64,000 bases of DNA, taken from Caballeronia turbans. Its GTDB lineage: Bacteria > Pseudomonadota > Gammaproteobacteria > Burkholderiales > Burkholderiaceae. A program made the translations under genes and the position numbers. Of this stretch, positions 47,583 through 56,741 are shown piece by piece. The notes under the pieces were generated by a model, which was given only the letters and a program-made list of their open reading frames with translations, searched no databases and was not told the origin of the DNA. The stretch is from the NCBI GenBank assembly GCA_001544655.2, contig FCOD02000006.1, forward strand, positions 186,001 to 250,000, given 5' to 3'. Within the stretch, counting starts at the first letter, position 1; each line of letters opens with the position of its first letter.

Positions 47583-48728
47583 ATGCACATCGGAGTGCCT
47601 GCTGAAACGCGGGCGAACGAGGCGCGCGTCGCCGCTACGCCCGAAACGGTCAAAAAGCTCGTCACGCAAGGACATCGCGTTTCTGTCCAGAGCGGCGCGG
47701 GCTTGCCGGCAAGCTATATCGACGATGCCTTCGCGCAAGCGGGCGGGGATCTCGTCGATGCGGCCACGGCCCTTTCCGCCGAAATCGTCCTCAAGGTGCA
47801 GTCACCGAGCGAAAGCGAACTGGCGATGCTCAAGCCGGGCGCCGTGCTCGTCGGCATGCTCGATCCCTTCAATACGGAAAACACCGCGCTGCTCGCGTCG
47901 TCGGGCGTCACCGCGTTCGCGCTCGAAGCCGCGCCGCGAACGACGCGCGCGCAGAGTCTCGACGTGCTGTCGTCGCAGGCGAACATCGCCGGGTACAAGG
48001 CGGTGCTGATGGCTTGCCAGTATTACCAGCGCTTCATGCCGATGCTCATGACCGCTGCCGGCACCGTCAAAGCCGCGCGCGTGCTCGTGCTCGGCGCGGG
48101 CGTCGCGGGCCTGCAGGCGATCGCCACGGCCAAGCGTCTCGGCGCGGTCGTCGAAGCCTCCGATGTGCGTCCGGCCGTGAAGGAGCAGATCGAGTCGCTC
48201 GGTGCGAAGTTCGTCGACGTGCCCTTCGAAACCGACGAGGAGCGCGAAGCGGCGGTCGGCGTCGGCGGCTACGCGCGTCCGATGCCGCCGAGCTGGCTCG
48301 CGCGGCAATCGGCGCAGGTGCATGAGCGTGCGAAAGCGGCGGATATCGTCATCTCGACGGCGCTGATTCCCGGCCGTCCGGCGCCGACGCTGATCTCGGT
48401 GGAAACGGTCAAGCACATGAAGCCAGGCTCCGTGATCATCGATCTCGCCGCGGGTCGCGGACCCGAGTTCGAAGGCAAGAAAGGCGGCAACTGTCCGCTC
48501 ACCGAAGTGGATCAGGTGGTGATGAAGCACGGCGTGCATATCGTCGGCCACACGAACCTCGCTTCGATGGTCGCAGCCGATGCCTCCGCGCTCTATGCCC
48601 GCAATCTTCTGGACTTCCTGAAACTGATCCTCACCAAGGAAGGCACGCTCAACATCGACCTCGCGGACGACATCGTCGCGGCCACGCTCCAGTGCCGCGA
48701 CGGACAAGTCACGCGTCCGGCCGCTTAA
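47583..48728 (+). CDS. pntAa: NAD(P) transhydrogenase alpha subunit part 1
   Basis: Soluble NAD(H)-binding domain (dI) of the proton-pumping transhydrogenase, which makes NADPH from NADH. The 381-aa protein has [14 protein letters not shown] near the start and the dinucleotide fold [23 protein letters not shown] near 165-187. AGGAGG stands 8 nt before the ATG at 47583, so that start is preferred over a TTG two codons earlier. The alpha subunit is split: the membrane part is the next gene. Confidence 0.95.
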   Translation: MHIGVPAETRANEARVAATPETVKKLVTQGHRVSVQSGAGLPASYIDDAFAQAGGDLVDAATALSAEIVLKVQSPSESELAMLKPGAVLVGMLDPFNTENTALLASSGVTAFALEAAPRTTRAQSLDVLSSQANIAGYKAVLMACQYYQRFMPMLMTAAGTVKAARVLVLGAGVAGLQAIATAKRLGAVVEASDVRPAVKEQIESLGAKFVDVPFETDEEREAAVGVGGYARPMPPSWLARQSAQVHERAKAADIVISTALIPGRPAPTLISVETVKHMKPGSVIIDLAAGRGPEFEGKKGGNCPLTEVDQVVMKHGVHIVGHTNLASMVAADASALYARNLLDFLKLILTKEGTLNIDLADDIVAATLQCRDGQVTRPAA

Positions 48729-48747
48729 CGCCGATACGGAGACGCAC

Positions 48748-49068
48748 ATGGATGTCATCAATCACACGGTGATCAATCTCATCATCTTCGTGCTGGCCAT
48801 TTACGTCGGCTATCACGTCGTGTGGAACGTCACGCCTGCGCTGCATACGCCGCTCATGGCCGTGACCAATGCGATTTCGGCGATCGTCATCGTCGGCGCG
48901 ATGCTCGCGGTCGGCCTCACGGTCGGCGTGGCGGGCAAGTTCTTCGGCACGCTCGCCGTGCTGCTCGCGGCGGTGAACGTGTTCGGCGGCTTTCTCGTCA
49001 CACGGCGAATGCTGGAGATGTTCAAGAAGAAGGAACCGAAGAAGATCGTCAGCAAGGAGGGCGCGTAA
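48748..49068 (+). CDS. pntAb: NAD(P) transhydrogenase alpha subunit part 2
   Basis: Membrane part of the alpha subunit (dII): 106 aa with three hydrophobic segments ([58 protein letters not shown]) and a Lys-rich C-terminus. E. coli PntA fuses this to part 1; the split form is typical of many alpha- and betaproteobacteria. Its TAA is directly followed by the pntB ATG. Confidence 0.95.
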   Translation: MDVINHTVINLIIFVLAIYVGYHVVWNVTPALHTPLMAVTNAISAIVIVGAMLAVGLTVGVAGKFFGTLAVLLAAVNVFGGFLVTRRMLEMFKKKEPKKIVSKEGA

Positions 49069-50511
49069 ATGAGCCTGAACGTCGTCACTCTCCTGTATCT
49101 CGTCGCCTCGGTGTGTTTCATCCAGGCGCTGAAAGGCTTGTCCAATCCGAAGACCGCGCGCATCGGCAATACGTTCGGCATGGCGGGCATGGCGATCGCC
49201 ATTCTCACCACGCTCGCGCTGATCGTGAAACAGGCGGCTTATCTCGAAGCCAATCTGGCGCTCGGGCTGTCGCTGTTGTTCGTCGCGCTGATCGTCGGCG
49301 GCGGTGCGGGCGCGTACATCGCGGCGAAAGTCGAGATGACGAAGATGCCCGAGCTCGTCGCGGCGATGCACTCGCTGATCGGTCTCGCGGCGGTGTGTAT
49401 CGCGTATGGCGTGGTGGCCGAACCTGCCGCGTTCGGACTGGCCCCGCTCGGCGAGCCGATTCCCTATGGCAATCGCGTCGAGTTGTTCATCGGCACGTTC
49501 GTCGGGGCGATCACGTTCTCGGGCTCGGTCATCGCGTTCGGGAAACTGTCGGGCAAGTACAAGTTCCGGCTGTTTCAGGGCGCGCCGGTCACCTATTCGG
49601 GACAGCATCTGATCAACCTGCTGCTCGCCATCGCGATGGTCGGCTTCGGCGTGATCTTCATGCTCACCGAGTCGTGGCTGCCGTTCGTCGTCATGACGCT
49701 GATCGCGTTCGCACTCGGCGTGCTGATCATCATTCCGATCGGCGGCGCGGACATGCCGGTGGTCGTGTCGATGCTGAACTCGTACTCGGGCTGGGCGGCG
49801 GCGGGCATCGGCTTCTCGCTGAACAATCCGATGCTGATCATCGCGGGGTCGCTGGTGGGTTCGTCGGGTGCGATTCTGTCGTACATCATGTGCCGCGCGA
49901 TGAACCGGTCGTTCTTCAACGTGATTCTCGGCGGGTTCGGCGGCGAAGCCGGCGGCGCGGCCGCGGGCGGCTCGACGGAGCAACGTCCGGTGAAGTCCGG
50001 TTCCGCCGACGATGCCGCGTTCATGCTCGGCAACGCGGAAAGCGTGGTGATCGTGCCGGGTTATGGTCTTGCCGTCGCGCGCGCCCAGCACGCGTTGAAG
50101 GAGCTGACCGACAAGCTGGTCGAAAAAGGCATCGATGTGCGCTACGCGATTCACCCGGTCGCCGGGCGCATGCCGGGGCACATGAACGTGCTGCTGGCGG
50201 AAGCCGAAGTGCCGTACGAAATGGTGCAGGAGATGGAGGACATCAACAGCGAGTTCGGTCAGACGGACGTGGTTCTCGTGCTCGGGGCGAACGACGTGGT
50301 GAATCCCGCCGCGAAGAACGATCCGAAGTCGCCGATCGCAGGGATGCCCATTCTCGAAGCGTACAAGGCACGGACGATCATCGTGAACAAGCGCTCGATG
50401 GCGGCGGGTTATGCCGGACTCGACAACGAACTGTTCTATATGGACAAGACGATGATGGTGTTCGGGGATGCGAAGAAGGTGGTTGAGGACATGATGAAGG
50501 CGGTCGAATAA
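49069..50511 (+). CDS. pntB: NAD(P) transhydrogenase beta subunit
   Basis: Membrane (dII) and NADP(H)-binding (dIII) part of transhydrogenase. The 480-aa protein has about eight membrane helices up to residue 290 and the dIII motifs VIVPGYGLAVARAQHALKEL and MPGHMNVLLAEAEVPYE, then VLVLGANDVVNPAAKNDP. AAGGAGG in the end of pntAb is its ribosome site, with no gap between the genes. Confidence 0.96.
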   Translation: MSLNVVTLLYLVASVCFIQALKGLSNPKTARIGNTFGMAGMAIAILTTLALIVKQAAYLEANLALGLSLLFVALIVGGGAGAYIAAKVEMTKMPELVAAMHSLIGLAAVCIAYGVVAEPAAFGLAPLGEPIPYGNRVELFIGTFVGAITFSGSVIAFGKLSGKYKFRLFQGAPVTYSGQHLINLLLAIAMVGFGVIFMLTESWLPFVVMTLIAFALGVLIIIPIGGADMPVVVSMLNSYSGWAAAGIGFSLNNPMLIIAGSLVGSSGAILSYIMCRAMNRSFFNVILGGFGGEAGGAAAGGSTEQRPVKSGSADDAAFMLGNAESVVIVPGYGLAVARAQHALKELTDKLVEKGIDVRYAIHPVAGRMPGHMNVLLAEAEVPYEMVQEMEDINSEFGQTDVVLVLGANDVVNPAAKNDPKSPIAGMPILEAYKARTIIVNKRSMAAGYAGLDNELFYMDKTMMVFGDAKKVVEDMMKAVE

Positions 50512-50523
50512 CGACGAGTGCAG

Positions 50524-50550
50524 CCTGGCAGCCGCAGCGCGGCTGCCAGG
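50524..50550. terminator. 27-bp perfect hairpin between pntB and the DUF2188-like gene
   Basis: CCTGGCAGCCGC, AGC loop, GCGGCTGCCAGG: a 12-bp GC stem in the 55-bp gap of two convergent genes. No T-run on either side, so it is called a terminator by place and strength only. Confidence 0.5.
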
Positions 50551-50566
50551 ACAAGAAGGCGCGTAA

Positions 50567-50785
50567 TCAATCTGCTGCGCGCCAGTGATCGGGATTGCCC
50601 TTGTCGGTTTGTCTCACGCGCGCGACCAGCGGTTTATAGCCGTTGGCGCGCGCAGCTTTTATCGCATCAGCCTGGGTTCGGTAGTCGACGGTGGTCAGCC
50701 GTTGCGTGGCTGAGAGCTCGAGTGCGTAGCCTTCGATTGCCCCGTCGCGATGTTTCGGAAGTGGTTCAACGTACACGTTCGGCAT
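50567..50785 (-). CDS. DUF2188-like small protein
   Basis: A 72-aa protein, MPNVYVEPLPKHRDGA... to DHWRAAD. The pattern of a short two-strand start, TQADAIKAARANGYKPLVARVRQTDKGNPDHWR at the end, resembles DUF2188 and similar small soluble proteins common in Burkholderia. Function unknown. AAGGAGATTCC stands just before the ATG at 50785, a strong ribosome site; the long open frame further upstream is not conserved-looking. Confidence 0.75.
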   Translation of the reverse strand: MPNVYVEPLPKHRDGAIEGYALELSATQRLTTVDYRTQADAIKAARANGYKPLVARVRQTDKGNPDHWRAAD

Positions 50786-51009
50786 GGAATCTCCTTTGAT
50801 TGGCAGGTTCGCCAAATCAGACTCTGGAGATCCGACTGACGTAGCAACAGGCGAATAGTCCCAATTCGGACGAGCGGAAACGACCGGCCAACGGTTCGTA
50901 CCCGACGCCATTGCGAAAGGCGCGGGTTTGTTTGCAAAGAGCGACGACGTCCTGGGCCGGTGAAGCACGCGCGTACAATACCGCCTTTCAACGTCCCTCA
51001 AAGCAGCTC

Positions 51010-52314
51010 ATGTCCTCCCCACTCTTCGACTGGTTTGTCCCCTGCCCGCGCGGTCTCGAAGCGCCGCTCGCCGCCGAGCTTTCGGAGATCGGCGAGCGTC
51101 ATGTGGCGAGCGCGCCGCTGTCGGGCGGCGGATCGCTGGTCGTCGGCGCACAAGTGCCCGGCGGCGTGCATTTCCGGGGCGGCTGGGTCGCGGGCATGGC
51201 GGCGAACCTGCATTCGCGCATCGCGAGCCGGGTGCTTCTGAAGGTCGCGCAAGGCCCGTATCGCAGCGAGCAAGACATCTACGAACTCACGCATCGGCAA
51301 CGCTGGGAGCAATGGTTCACGCCCAGCCAGACGATGCGCGTCGACCTCACCGCGATCAAATCGCCGGTGAAGAGCCTCGAATTCACGACGCTGCGCGTCA
51401 AGGACGCCGTCTGCGACCGCCTGCGCGATGTCGCCGGCGCGCGTCCGAGCATCGACACCGCGCAGCCCGACGTTCGCGTGTTCGCGTTCCTCACGGTGAA
51501 CGAGTGCACGCTCTATCTCGACACCTCCGGCGAACCGCTCTTCAAGCGCGGCTGGCGCCTGGACAAGGGCGCCGCGCCGCTGCGCGAAAATCTCGCGGCT
51601 GGCATCCTGCGCCTCACCGGCTGGACGCCCGGCACGCCGCTCTTCGATCCGATGTGCGGCAGCGGCACCTTCCTCGCCGAAGCGGCGCAGACCGCGCTCA
51701 ACATCGCGCCGGGCAACGATCGGCGTTTCGGCTTCGAAAAGCTCAAGCCGTTTCATCCGGGCATGTGGCAGAAGCTCAAAACGGCCGCCCTCGAACAGCG
51801 CCGCGCCGCGCGCGCCACGCAAGCCGAGCTGAACATCTTCGGCAGTGACATCTCCGGCGACATGCTCGAAAAGGCGCGCGCGAACCTGAGCCGCGCGGGC
51901 ATTACCGATTTGTCGCTCAAGCAGGTCGACGCCCGCAACATGGTCCCGCCCACCGACGCCCCGGGCATCCTCATCGCCAATCCGCCCTATGGCGAGCGGA
52001 TAGAAGTGCGCGGGCGCGGACCGCGCGGCGAGATCCGCGATACGGCGCGCTCGCGCCGCGAGGACGACGACGCGTTTGCACGCGCACAGCCCGATCCGGC
52101 CGACACGGAATTCTTCGTCTCGTTCGGCAACGCGCTCAAGCAGCGCTTTCCCGGCTGGCGGGCGTACGTGCTCACATCCGACCGCAAATTGCCGGGCCTC
52201 TTGCGGCTGCGCGAATCGACCAAGACGCCGCTTTTCAATGGCGCGCTCGAATGCCGCCTGTTCCGCTTCGATCTGATCGCGGGCAGCGTGCGCAATCGTC
52301 CTGCTGGCGAATGA
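51010..52314 (+). CDS. THUMP-domain 23S rRNA guanine-N2 methyltransferase (RlmL-like)
   Basis: A 434-aa RNA methyltransferase corresponding to the N-terminal RlmL half of E. coli RlmKL. An N-terminal ferredoxin-like/THUMP region (1-170) precedes the methyltransferase domain with DPMCGSGTFLAEAA near residue 213 and the catalytic NPPYG near 324, the N2-guanine type. The start at 51010 (MSSPLFDWFVPCPRGLE) fits the family; the frame is open further up. A TACAAT box lies 30 nt upstream (50974-50979). Exact target (G2445 of 23S rRNA in E. coli) is inferred. Confidence 0.85.
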   Translation: MSSPLFDWFVPCPRGLEAPLAAELSEIGERHVASAPLSGGGSLVVGAQVPGGVHFRGGWVAGMAANLHSRIASRVLLKVAQGPYRSEQDIYELTHRQRWEQWFTPSQTMRVDLTAIKSPVKSLEFTTLRVKDAVCDRLRDVAGARPSIDTAQPDVRVFAFLTVNECTLYLDTSGEPLFKRGWRLDKGAAPLRENLAAGILRLTGWTPGTPLFDPMCGSGTFLAEAAQTALNIAPGNDRRFGFEKLKPFHPGMWQKLKTAALEQRRAARATQAELNIFGSDISGDMLEKARANLSRAGITDLSLKQVDARNMVPPTDAPGILIANPPYGERIEVRGRGPRGEIRDTARSRREDDDAFARAQPDPADTEFFVSFGNALKQRFPGWRAYVLTSDRKLPGLLRLRESTKTPLFNGALECRLFRFDLIAGSVRNRPAGE

Positions 52315-52371
52315 GCCGCGCCGCCGTATGCGCTGCCTTCGAAACAAGTATGCAGCGGCGGCACACGTGAA

Positions 52372-52389
52372 GCCATTCGGCCGAATGGC
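52372..52389. repeat. 18-bp perfect palindrome upstream of pepP
   Basis: GCCATTCGGCCGAATGGC. It is part of a longer imperfect inverted repeat: GGCCGAATGGCATAGGC (52379-52395) and GCCTATGCCGAATGGCC (52489-52505), 13 of 17 positions complementary, in the gene-free 229 bp before pepP. It may be a regulator site or a REP-like element. Confidence 0.5.
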
Positions 52390-52531
52390 ATAGGCAGATT
52401 GCACGAATCGCACGCCTCCCGCCGACGATCGCGAGAAGGCATGCGCTGCCACGTCCGGGCGATACTGCATCGTCCCGGATGCGTTTCGGCCTATGCCGAA
52501 TGGCCAGGTGCCGTGATCGCGAAGCCGGCGC

Positions 52532-52537
52532 TACAAT
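52532..52537 (+). promoter_or_regulatory. -10-like box just before pepP
   Basis: TACAAT lies exactly 6 nt before the pepP ATG, so the transcript may start at the ATG. No good -35 box and no Shine-Dalgarno sequence are seen. Confidence 0.4.
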
Positions 52538-52543
52538 CGGCGC

Positions 52544-53941
52544 ATGAACTCACCGACCGAACTCGCCAGTCCCATCGCCGTCGATATTTACCGCGCGCGT
52601 CGCGAGCGCGTGCTCGCCGCGCTGCGTGCGCGAGGCGGCGGCGTGGCCATCGTCCCCACCGCGCCGGAAGTCATGCGCAACCGGGACACGGACTACCCTT
52701 TCCGGCACGACAGCTACTTCTACTATCTGACGGGCTTCAACGAACCCGAGGCGACGCTCGTGCTGAACGCGAGCGCGAAGGACGGCGAGCCCGCGTCGAT
52801 TCTCTTCTGCCGCGAGAAAAACACGGAACGCGAAACGTGGGAAGGCTTTCGTTTCGGCCCAGAAGCCGCGCGCGACGCCTTCGGCTTCGATGCCGCATTC
52901 CCCGTCAGCGCGCTCGACGAGGAAATGCCCCGGCTGATCGCCGACAAGCCCGCGCTGCACTATGCGCTCGGCACGTCGGCGGACCTCGATGCGCAAGTGC
53001 GCGACTGGCTCGCCGCTGTGCGCGCGCAAGGTCGTACCGGCGTGCGCGCACCCGCCCGCGCGGAAAATGTGCTGCCCATCCTCGACGAGATGCGCCTCGT
53101 GAAAGACGTGCACGAAATCGCCATCATGCGCCGCGCAGCTTCGATTTCGGCCGAAGCTCACCGCCGCGCGATGCGCGCATGCCGCCCCGGCATGCGCGAG
53201 TACGAGATCGAAGCCGAGTTGCTTTACACGTTCCGCCGGCACGGCGCGCAGGCGCCTGCATACGGATCGATCGTCGCGGCGGGCGCGAACGCCTGCGTGC
53301 TGCACTATCCGGCGGGCAACGCAATCGCCCGCGACGGTGACCTGATCCTCATCGACGCCGCGTGCGAACTCGACGGCTACGCCTCCGACATCACGCGCAC
53401 ATTCCCCGCAAGCGGCCGCTTCACGCCCGCGCAGCGCGAGCTCTACGACATCGTGCTCGCGGCCCAGGCGGCAGCCGTCGATGCGACGCGCCCCGGCGTG
53501 AGCTTCGACGCGCCGCATCAGGCGGCGTTGAAAGTGCTGTCGCAAGGCTTGCTCGATACCGGCATCCTCGACAAGACAAAGTTCGCAAGCCTCGACGATG
53601 TCCTCGCGCAACGCGCCTACGCGCGCTTTTACATGCATCGCACGGGACACTGGATCGGCATGGACGTACACGACGCGGGCGAATACCGCGAGGCCGACGG
53701 TCCGCTCGACGAGCAAGGCGCGCGGCCCTGGCGCACGCTGGCGCCCGGCATGGCGCTCACGATCGAACCGGGTCTCTACGTGCGCGCCGCCGAAGACGTG
53801 CCGGAACAGTACTGGAACATTGGCATCCGCATCGAGGACGACGCGGTCATCACGGAAAGCGGCTGCGAGTTGATCACGCGCGAGGTGCCCGTCGCGGCCG
53901 ACGAGATCGAAGCGCTGATGCGCGATTCAAACGCAAACTGA
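52544..53941 (+). CDS. pepP: Xaa-Pro aminopeptidase P
   Basis: Removes N-terminal residues that precede proline. The 465-aa protein has the N-terminal AMP_N domain (YRARRERVLAAL...DYPFRHDSYFYYLTGFNEP) and the M24 catalytic domain with all metal ligands visible: D271 and D282 in LIDAACELDGYASDITRTF, His in HRTGHWIGMDVHDAGEY, Glu in LTIEPGLYV and Glu in GIRIEDDAVIT. It is 2 bp from the next gene, the same pepP-ubiH pair as in E. coli. Confidence 0.96.
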   Translation: MNSPTELASPIAVDIYRARRERVLAALRARGGGVAIVPTAPEVMRNRDTDYPFRHDSYFYYLTGFNEPEATLVLNASAKDGEPASILFCREKNTERETWEGFRFGPEAARDAFGFDAAFPVSALDEEMPRLIADKPALHYALGTSADLDAQVRDWLAAVRAQGRTGVRAPARAENVLPILDEMRLVKDVHEIAIMRRAASISAEAHRRAMRACRPGMREYEIEAELLYTFRRHGAQAPAYGSIVAAGANACVLHYPAGNAIARDGDLILIDAACELDGYASDITRTFPASGRFTPAQRELYDIVLAAQAAAVDATRPGVSFDAPHQAALKVLSQGLLDTGILDKTKFASLDDVLAQRAYARFYMHRTGHWIGMDVHDAGEYREADGPLDEQGARPWRTLAPGMALTIEPGLYVRAAEDVPEQYWNIGIRIEDDAVITESGCELITREVPVAADEIEALMRDSNAN

Positions 53942-53943
53942 CC

Positions 53944-55140
53944 ATGAGCGACGTGCAAGGCATCGAACCGCATTTCGACTACGACATCGCCATCGTCGGC
54001 GCGGGGCCGGTCGGGCTCGCGCTCGCCGGCTGGCTCGCGCGGCGCAGCGCCACGTCGCGCCTGTCCATCGCGCTGATCGACGCGCGCACGCCCGAAGCAG
54101 CCGCCAACGATCCGCGCTCACTCGCGCTGTCGCACGGCAGCCGCGTGATGCTCCAGCCGCTCGGCTTTCCCGGTGACGCCACGCCGATCCGCCGCATTCA
54201 CGTGTCGCAGCGCGGGCACTTCGGCCGCACGCTGATCGAGCACGACGAGCATGAGCTGCCCGAACTGGGCTACGTGGTGCGTTACGGCTCGCTCGTCGGC
54301 GCGCTTGCCGATGCGGTGCGCGCGACCAAGGTCCACTGGCTCACCGATACCTCGGCACTCGCGCCGCTGCAGGATCACGACGGCGTCACACTGCCGCTGC
54401 AGTCGTCCAGCGGCGAGCGCACGATCCGTGTGAAGGTGCTCGTGAATGCCGAAGGCGGTCTTTATCAGAAGAGCGACGTGACCGCGCCCGGCGAGCGCCG
54501 CGCGCGGGATTACGGGCAAACGGCCATCGTCGGCACGGTAAGCGTCTCGGATCCGCGCGCGAACGTCGCGTGGGAACGCTTCACCGGCGAAGGACCGATC
54601 GCGCTTTTGCCCTGTGGCGGTCAGCGTCACGCGGACTACTCGCTCGTCTGGTGCTGCACGCCCGACGAAGCCGCGCGCCGCATGCAGCTCGACGACGACA
54701 CTTTCCTCGCCGAACTGGGCGCCGCTTTCGGCTCGCGCATGGGCCGCTTCACGCGCATCGCGTCGCGTGCGGCGTTCCCGCTCGGCCTGACCGCGCTCGA
54801 TGGGCTCGTCGACCGGCGCACCGTCGCCATCGGCAATGCCGCGCAGACGCTGCATCCGGTCGCGGGTCAGGGCCTGAATCTCGGCTTGCGCGACGCGCTC
54901 GCGCTTACCGACGCCCTGTCCGCCGACGGCCCGCGCCCGCTCGCGCTCGCCCGCTTCGCGCAGCGCCGCACGCTCGACCGGCGCCTGACGATCGGCGCGA
55001 CCGACGCCCTCGCGCGCATTTTCACGGTCGATTTCCCGCCGTTCGCCGCGGTGCGCGGTCTCGCCCTCACCGCGCTCGAGTTCCTCCCGCCGGTGAAATC
55101 CGCGCTCGCCCGGCAGATGATGTTCGGCCAACGGCGCTGA
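53944..55140 (+). CDS. ubiH: UbiH/UbiF/VisC-family FAD-dependent hydroxylase
   Basis: Flavin monooxygenase of ubiquinone ring hydroxylation. The 398-aa protein has the Rossmann motif IVGAGPVGLALAG at about 17-29, DPRSLALSHGS, and the second FAD motif AIGNAAQTLHPVAGQGLNLGLRDALAL near 300. The symbol ubiH is chosen from the pepP-ubiH neighbourhood; ubiF or ubiI equivalents share the same motifs, so the ring position is uncertain. Confidence 0.88.
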   Translation: MSDVQGIEPHFDYDIAIVGAGPVGLALAGWLARRSATSRLSIALIDARTPEAAANDPRSLALSHGSRVMLQPLGFPGDATPIRRIHVSQRGHFGRTLIEHDEHELPELGYVVRYGSLVGALADAVRATKVHWLTDTSALAPLQDHDGVTLPLQSSSGERTIRVKVLVNAEGGLYQKSDVTAPGERRARDYGQTAIVGTVSVSDPRANVAWERFTGEGPIALLPCGGQRHADYSLVWCCTPDEAARRMQLDDDTFLAELGAAFGSRMGRFTRIASRAAFPLGLTALDGLVDRRTVAIGNAAQTLHPVAGQGLNLGLRDALALTDALSADGPRPLALARFAQRRTLDRRLTIGATDALARIFTVDFPPFAAVRGLALTALEFLPPVKSALARQMMFGQRR

Positions 55141-55352
55141 CCCGGCACGGAATATGGCAACCGTCTGCGCTAAGCCGTGGGAGTTATCCTCTATGAGCGC
55201 CCGTTCTTTCATAGAAGATTTAAAGACTTGCAGACGATTGCTCTTAATTTCAGCACGCTCTTCGCGTTAAAATAGGCGTTTCCCCTTCAGCAACGTTGCA
55301 TCCGCCTGACGCGGCTCTTGCCGAGATCATCAGCGCGGATCGTTCAGCCTTC

Positions 55353-56447
55353 ATGCTCACCATCGGTTCACACGTTCTGCGCAATAACCTGTTCGTCGCT
55401 CCGATGGCAGGCGTCACCGACCGCCCGTTCCGGCAGCTCTGCAAACGCATGGGCGCTGGCTACGCGGTGTCGGAGATGGTCGCCTCGAACGCGCAGTTGT
55501 GGAAAAGCGAAAAGACCATGCGCCGCGCGAACCACGCCGGCGAGGTCGAGCCGATCTCGGTGCAGATTGCCGGCGCCGATCCGCAGATGCTGGCCGAGGC
55601 CGCGCGCCACAACGTCGCGAACGGCGCGCAGATCATCGACATCAACATGGGCTGTCCGGCGAAGAAGGTGTGCAACGTCGCGGCGGGGTCGGCGCTGCTG
55701 CAGAACGAGCCGCTCGTCGCGCGCATCGTGGAAGCCGTGGTGCAGGCGGTCGGCGTGGGTCCGGGCGCCGTGCCCGTGACGCTCAAGATTCGCACGGGGT
55801 GGAATCGCGAAAACAAGAATGCGCTGACCATTGCGCGGATCGCGCAGGACGCGGGCATTTCGATGCTCACCGTCCACGGCCGCACGCGCGCCGATCTCTA
55901 CAAGGGCGACGCGGAGTATGAAACCATCGCGGCCGTGAAGGCATCGGTGACGATTCCCGTCGTCGCGAACGGCGACATCACGACGCCCGAAAAAGCGCGC
56001 GACGTGCTCGCCGCGACCGGCGCCGACGCCATCATGATCGGCCGCGCGGCGCAGGGGCGTCCGTGGCTGTTTCGCGAGATCGAACATTTCCTGACGACCG
56101 GCGAGCGCCTGCCGCCGCCGCGCATCGACGAGATCCAGCAGGTGATGAACGAACACCTCGAAGATCACTACGCCTTTTATGGGGAATTCACCGGCGTACG
56201 GACTGCGCGCAAGCATATCGGCTGGTACACTCGCGGCCTTTCCGGCGCCAACACCTTCCGGCACCGGATGAATACGCTGGACACGACCAAAGAACAATTG
56301 CTCGCTGTCAACGAATTCTTTGACGCGCAAAAGGCGTTGTCGGACCGCCTCGTCTATGTGGACGAGTCCGGTGACGCCGAAGACGCGGAAGGGGAAGAAT
56401 CGTGCGGCGGGCTCAACAACACGACAGACCGACTGATTGCCGCATGA
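55353..56447 (+). CDS. dusB: tRNA-dihydrouridine synthase B
   Basis: FMN enzyme reducing uridine in the tRNA D-loop. The 364-aa protein has LFVAPMAGVTDRPFRQLC, the catalytic Cys101 in NMGCPAKKVC, KIRTGW and the FMN-phosphate segment GADAIMIGRAAQGRPWLF. The start at 55353 is the family N-terminus MLTIGSHVLRNN. The stop overlaps the fis start in ATGA, the classic dusB-fis pair. The C-terminus is about 30 residues longer than in E. coli. Confidence 0.96.
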   Translation: MLTIGSHVLRNNLFVAPMAGVTDRPFRQLCKRMGAGYAVSEMVASNAQLWKSEKTMRRANHAGEVEPISVQIAGADPQMLAEAARHNVANGAQIIDINMGCPAKKVCNVAAGSALLQNEPLVARIVEAVVQAVGVGPGAVPVTLKIRTGWNRENKNALTIARIAQDAGISMLTVHGRTRADLYKGDAEYETIAAVKASVTIPVVANGDITTPEKARDVLAATGADAIMIGRAAQGRPWLFREIEHFLTTGERLPPPRIDEIQQVMNEHLEDHYAFYGEFTGVRTARKHIGWYTRGLSGANTFRHRMNTLDTTKEQLLAVNEFFDAQKALSDRLVYVDESGDAEDAEGEESCGGLNNTTDRLIAA

Positions 56448-56677
56448 GCAGACATAACATCGAACAATGCGTCCGCCAGAGCCTCGACAACTACTTCCAG
56501 GATCTGGACGGCTCCAACCCGCACGACGTCTACGACATGGTGATTTCGTGCGTGGAAAAACCGATGCTCGAAGTGGTGCTCGAGCAGGCGGGCGGGAACC
56601 AATCGCTCGCGGCCGAGTATCTCGGCATCAACCGCAACACGTTACGCAAGAAGCTTCAGCAGCACGGATTGATTTGA
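56444..56677 (+). CDS. fis: DNA-binding protein Fis
   Basis: Nucleoid protein that bends DNA and activates rRNA promoters. The 77-aa protein is shorter than E. coli Fis (98 aa) because the N-terminal arm is reduced, as is usual in betaproteobacteria. The helix-turn-helix GNQSLAAEYLGINRNTLRKK spans residues 51-70. Its ATG overlaps the dusB stop, so translation is coupled. Confidence 0.95.
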   Translation: MSRHNIEQCVRQSLDNYFQDLDGSNPHDVYDMVISCVEKPMLEVVLEQAGGNQSLAAEYLGINRNTLRKKLQQHGLI

Positions 56678-56741
56678 TTCATCGGACTGAGGCGCGCGCC
56701 TTGGTCCGGCCTGGTTTCCCTTTTCGGTTTCAGTGTTCATC

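Noticed and set aside
47474-47738. Minus-strand ORFs upstream of and overlapping the start of pntAa
   Set aside because: They overlap the clear pntAa start and its AGGAGG site, and have no motifs.
52399-53340. A 313-codon plus-strand frame overlapping the start of pepP
   Set aside because: An Arg-rich shadow of pepP in another frame; PepP has all its metal ligands in its own frame.
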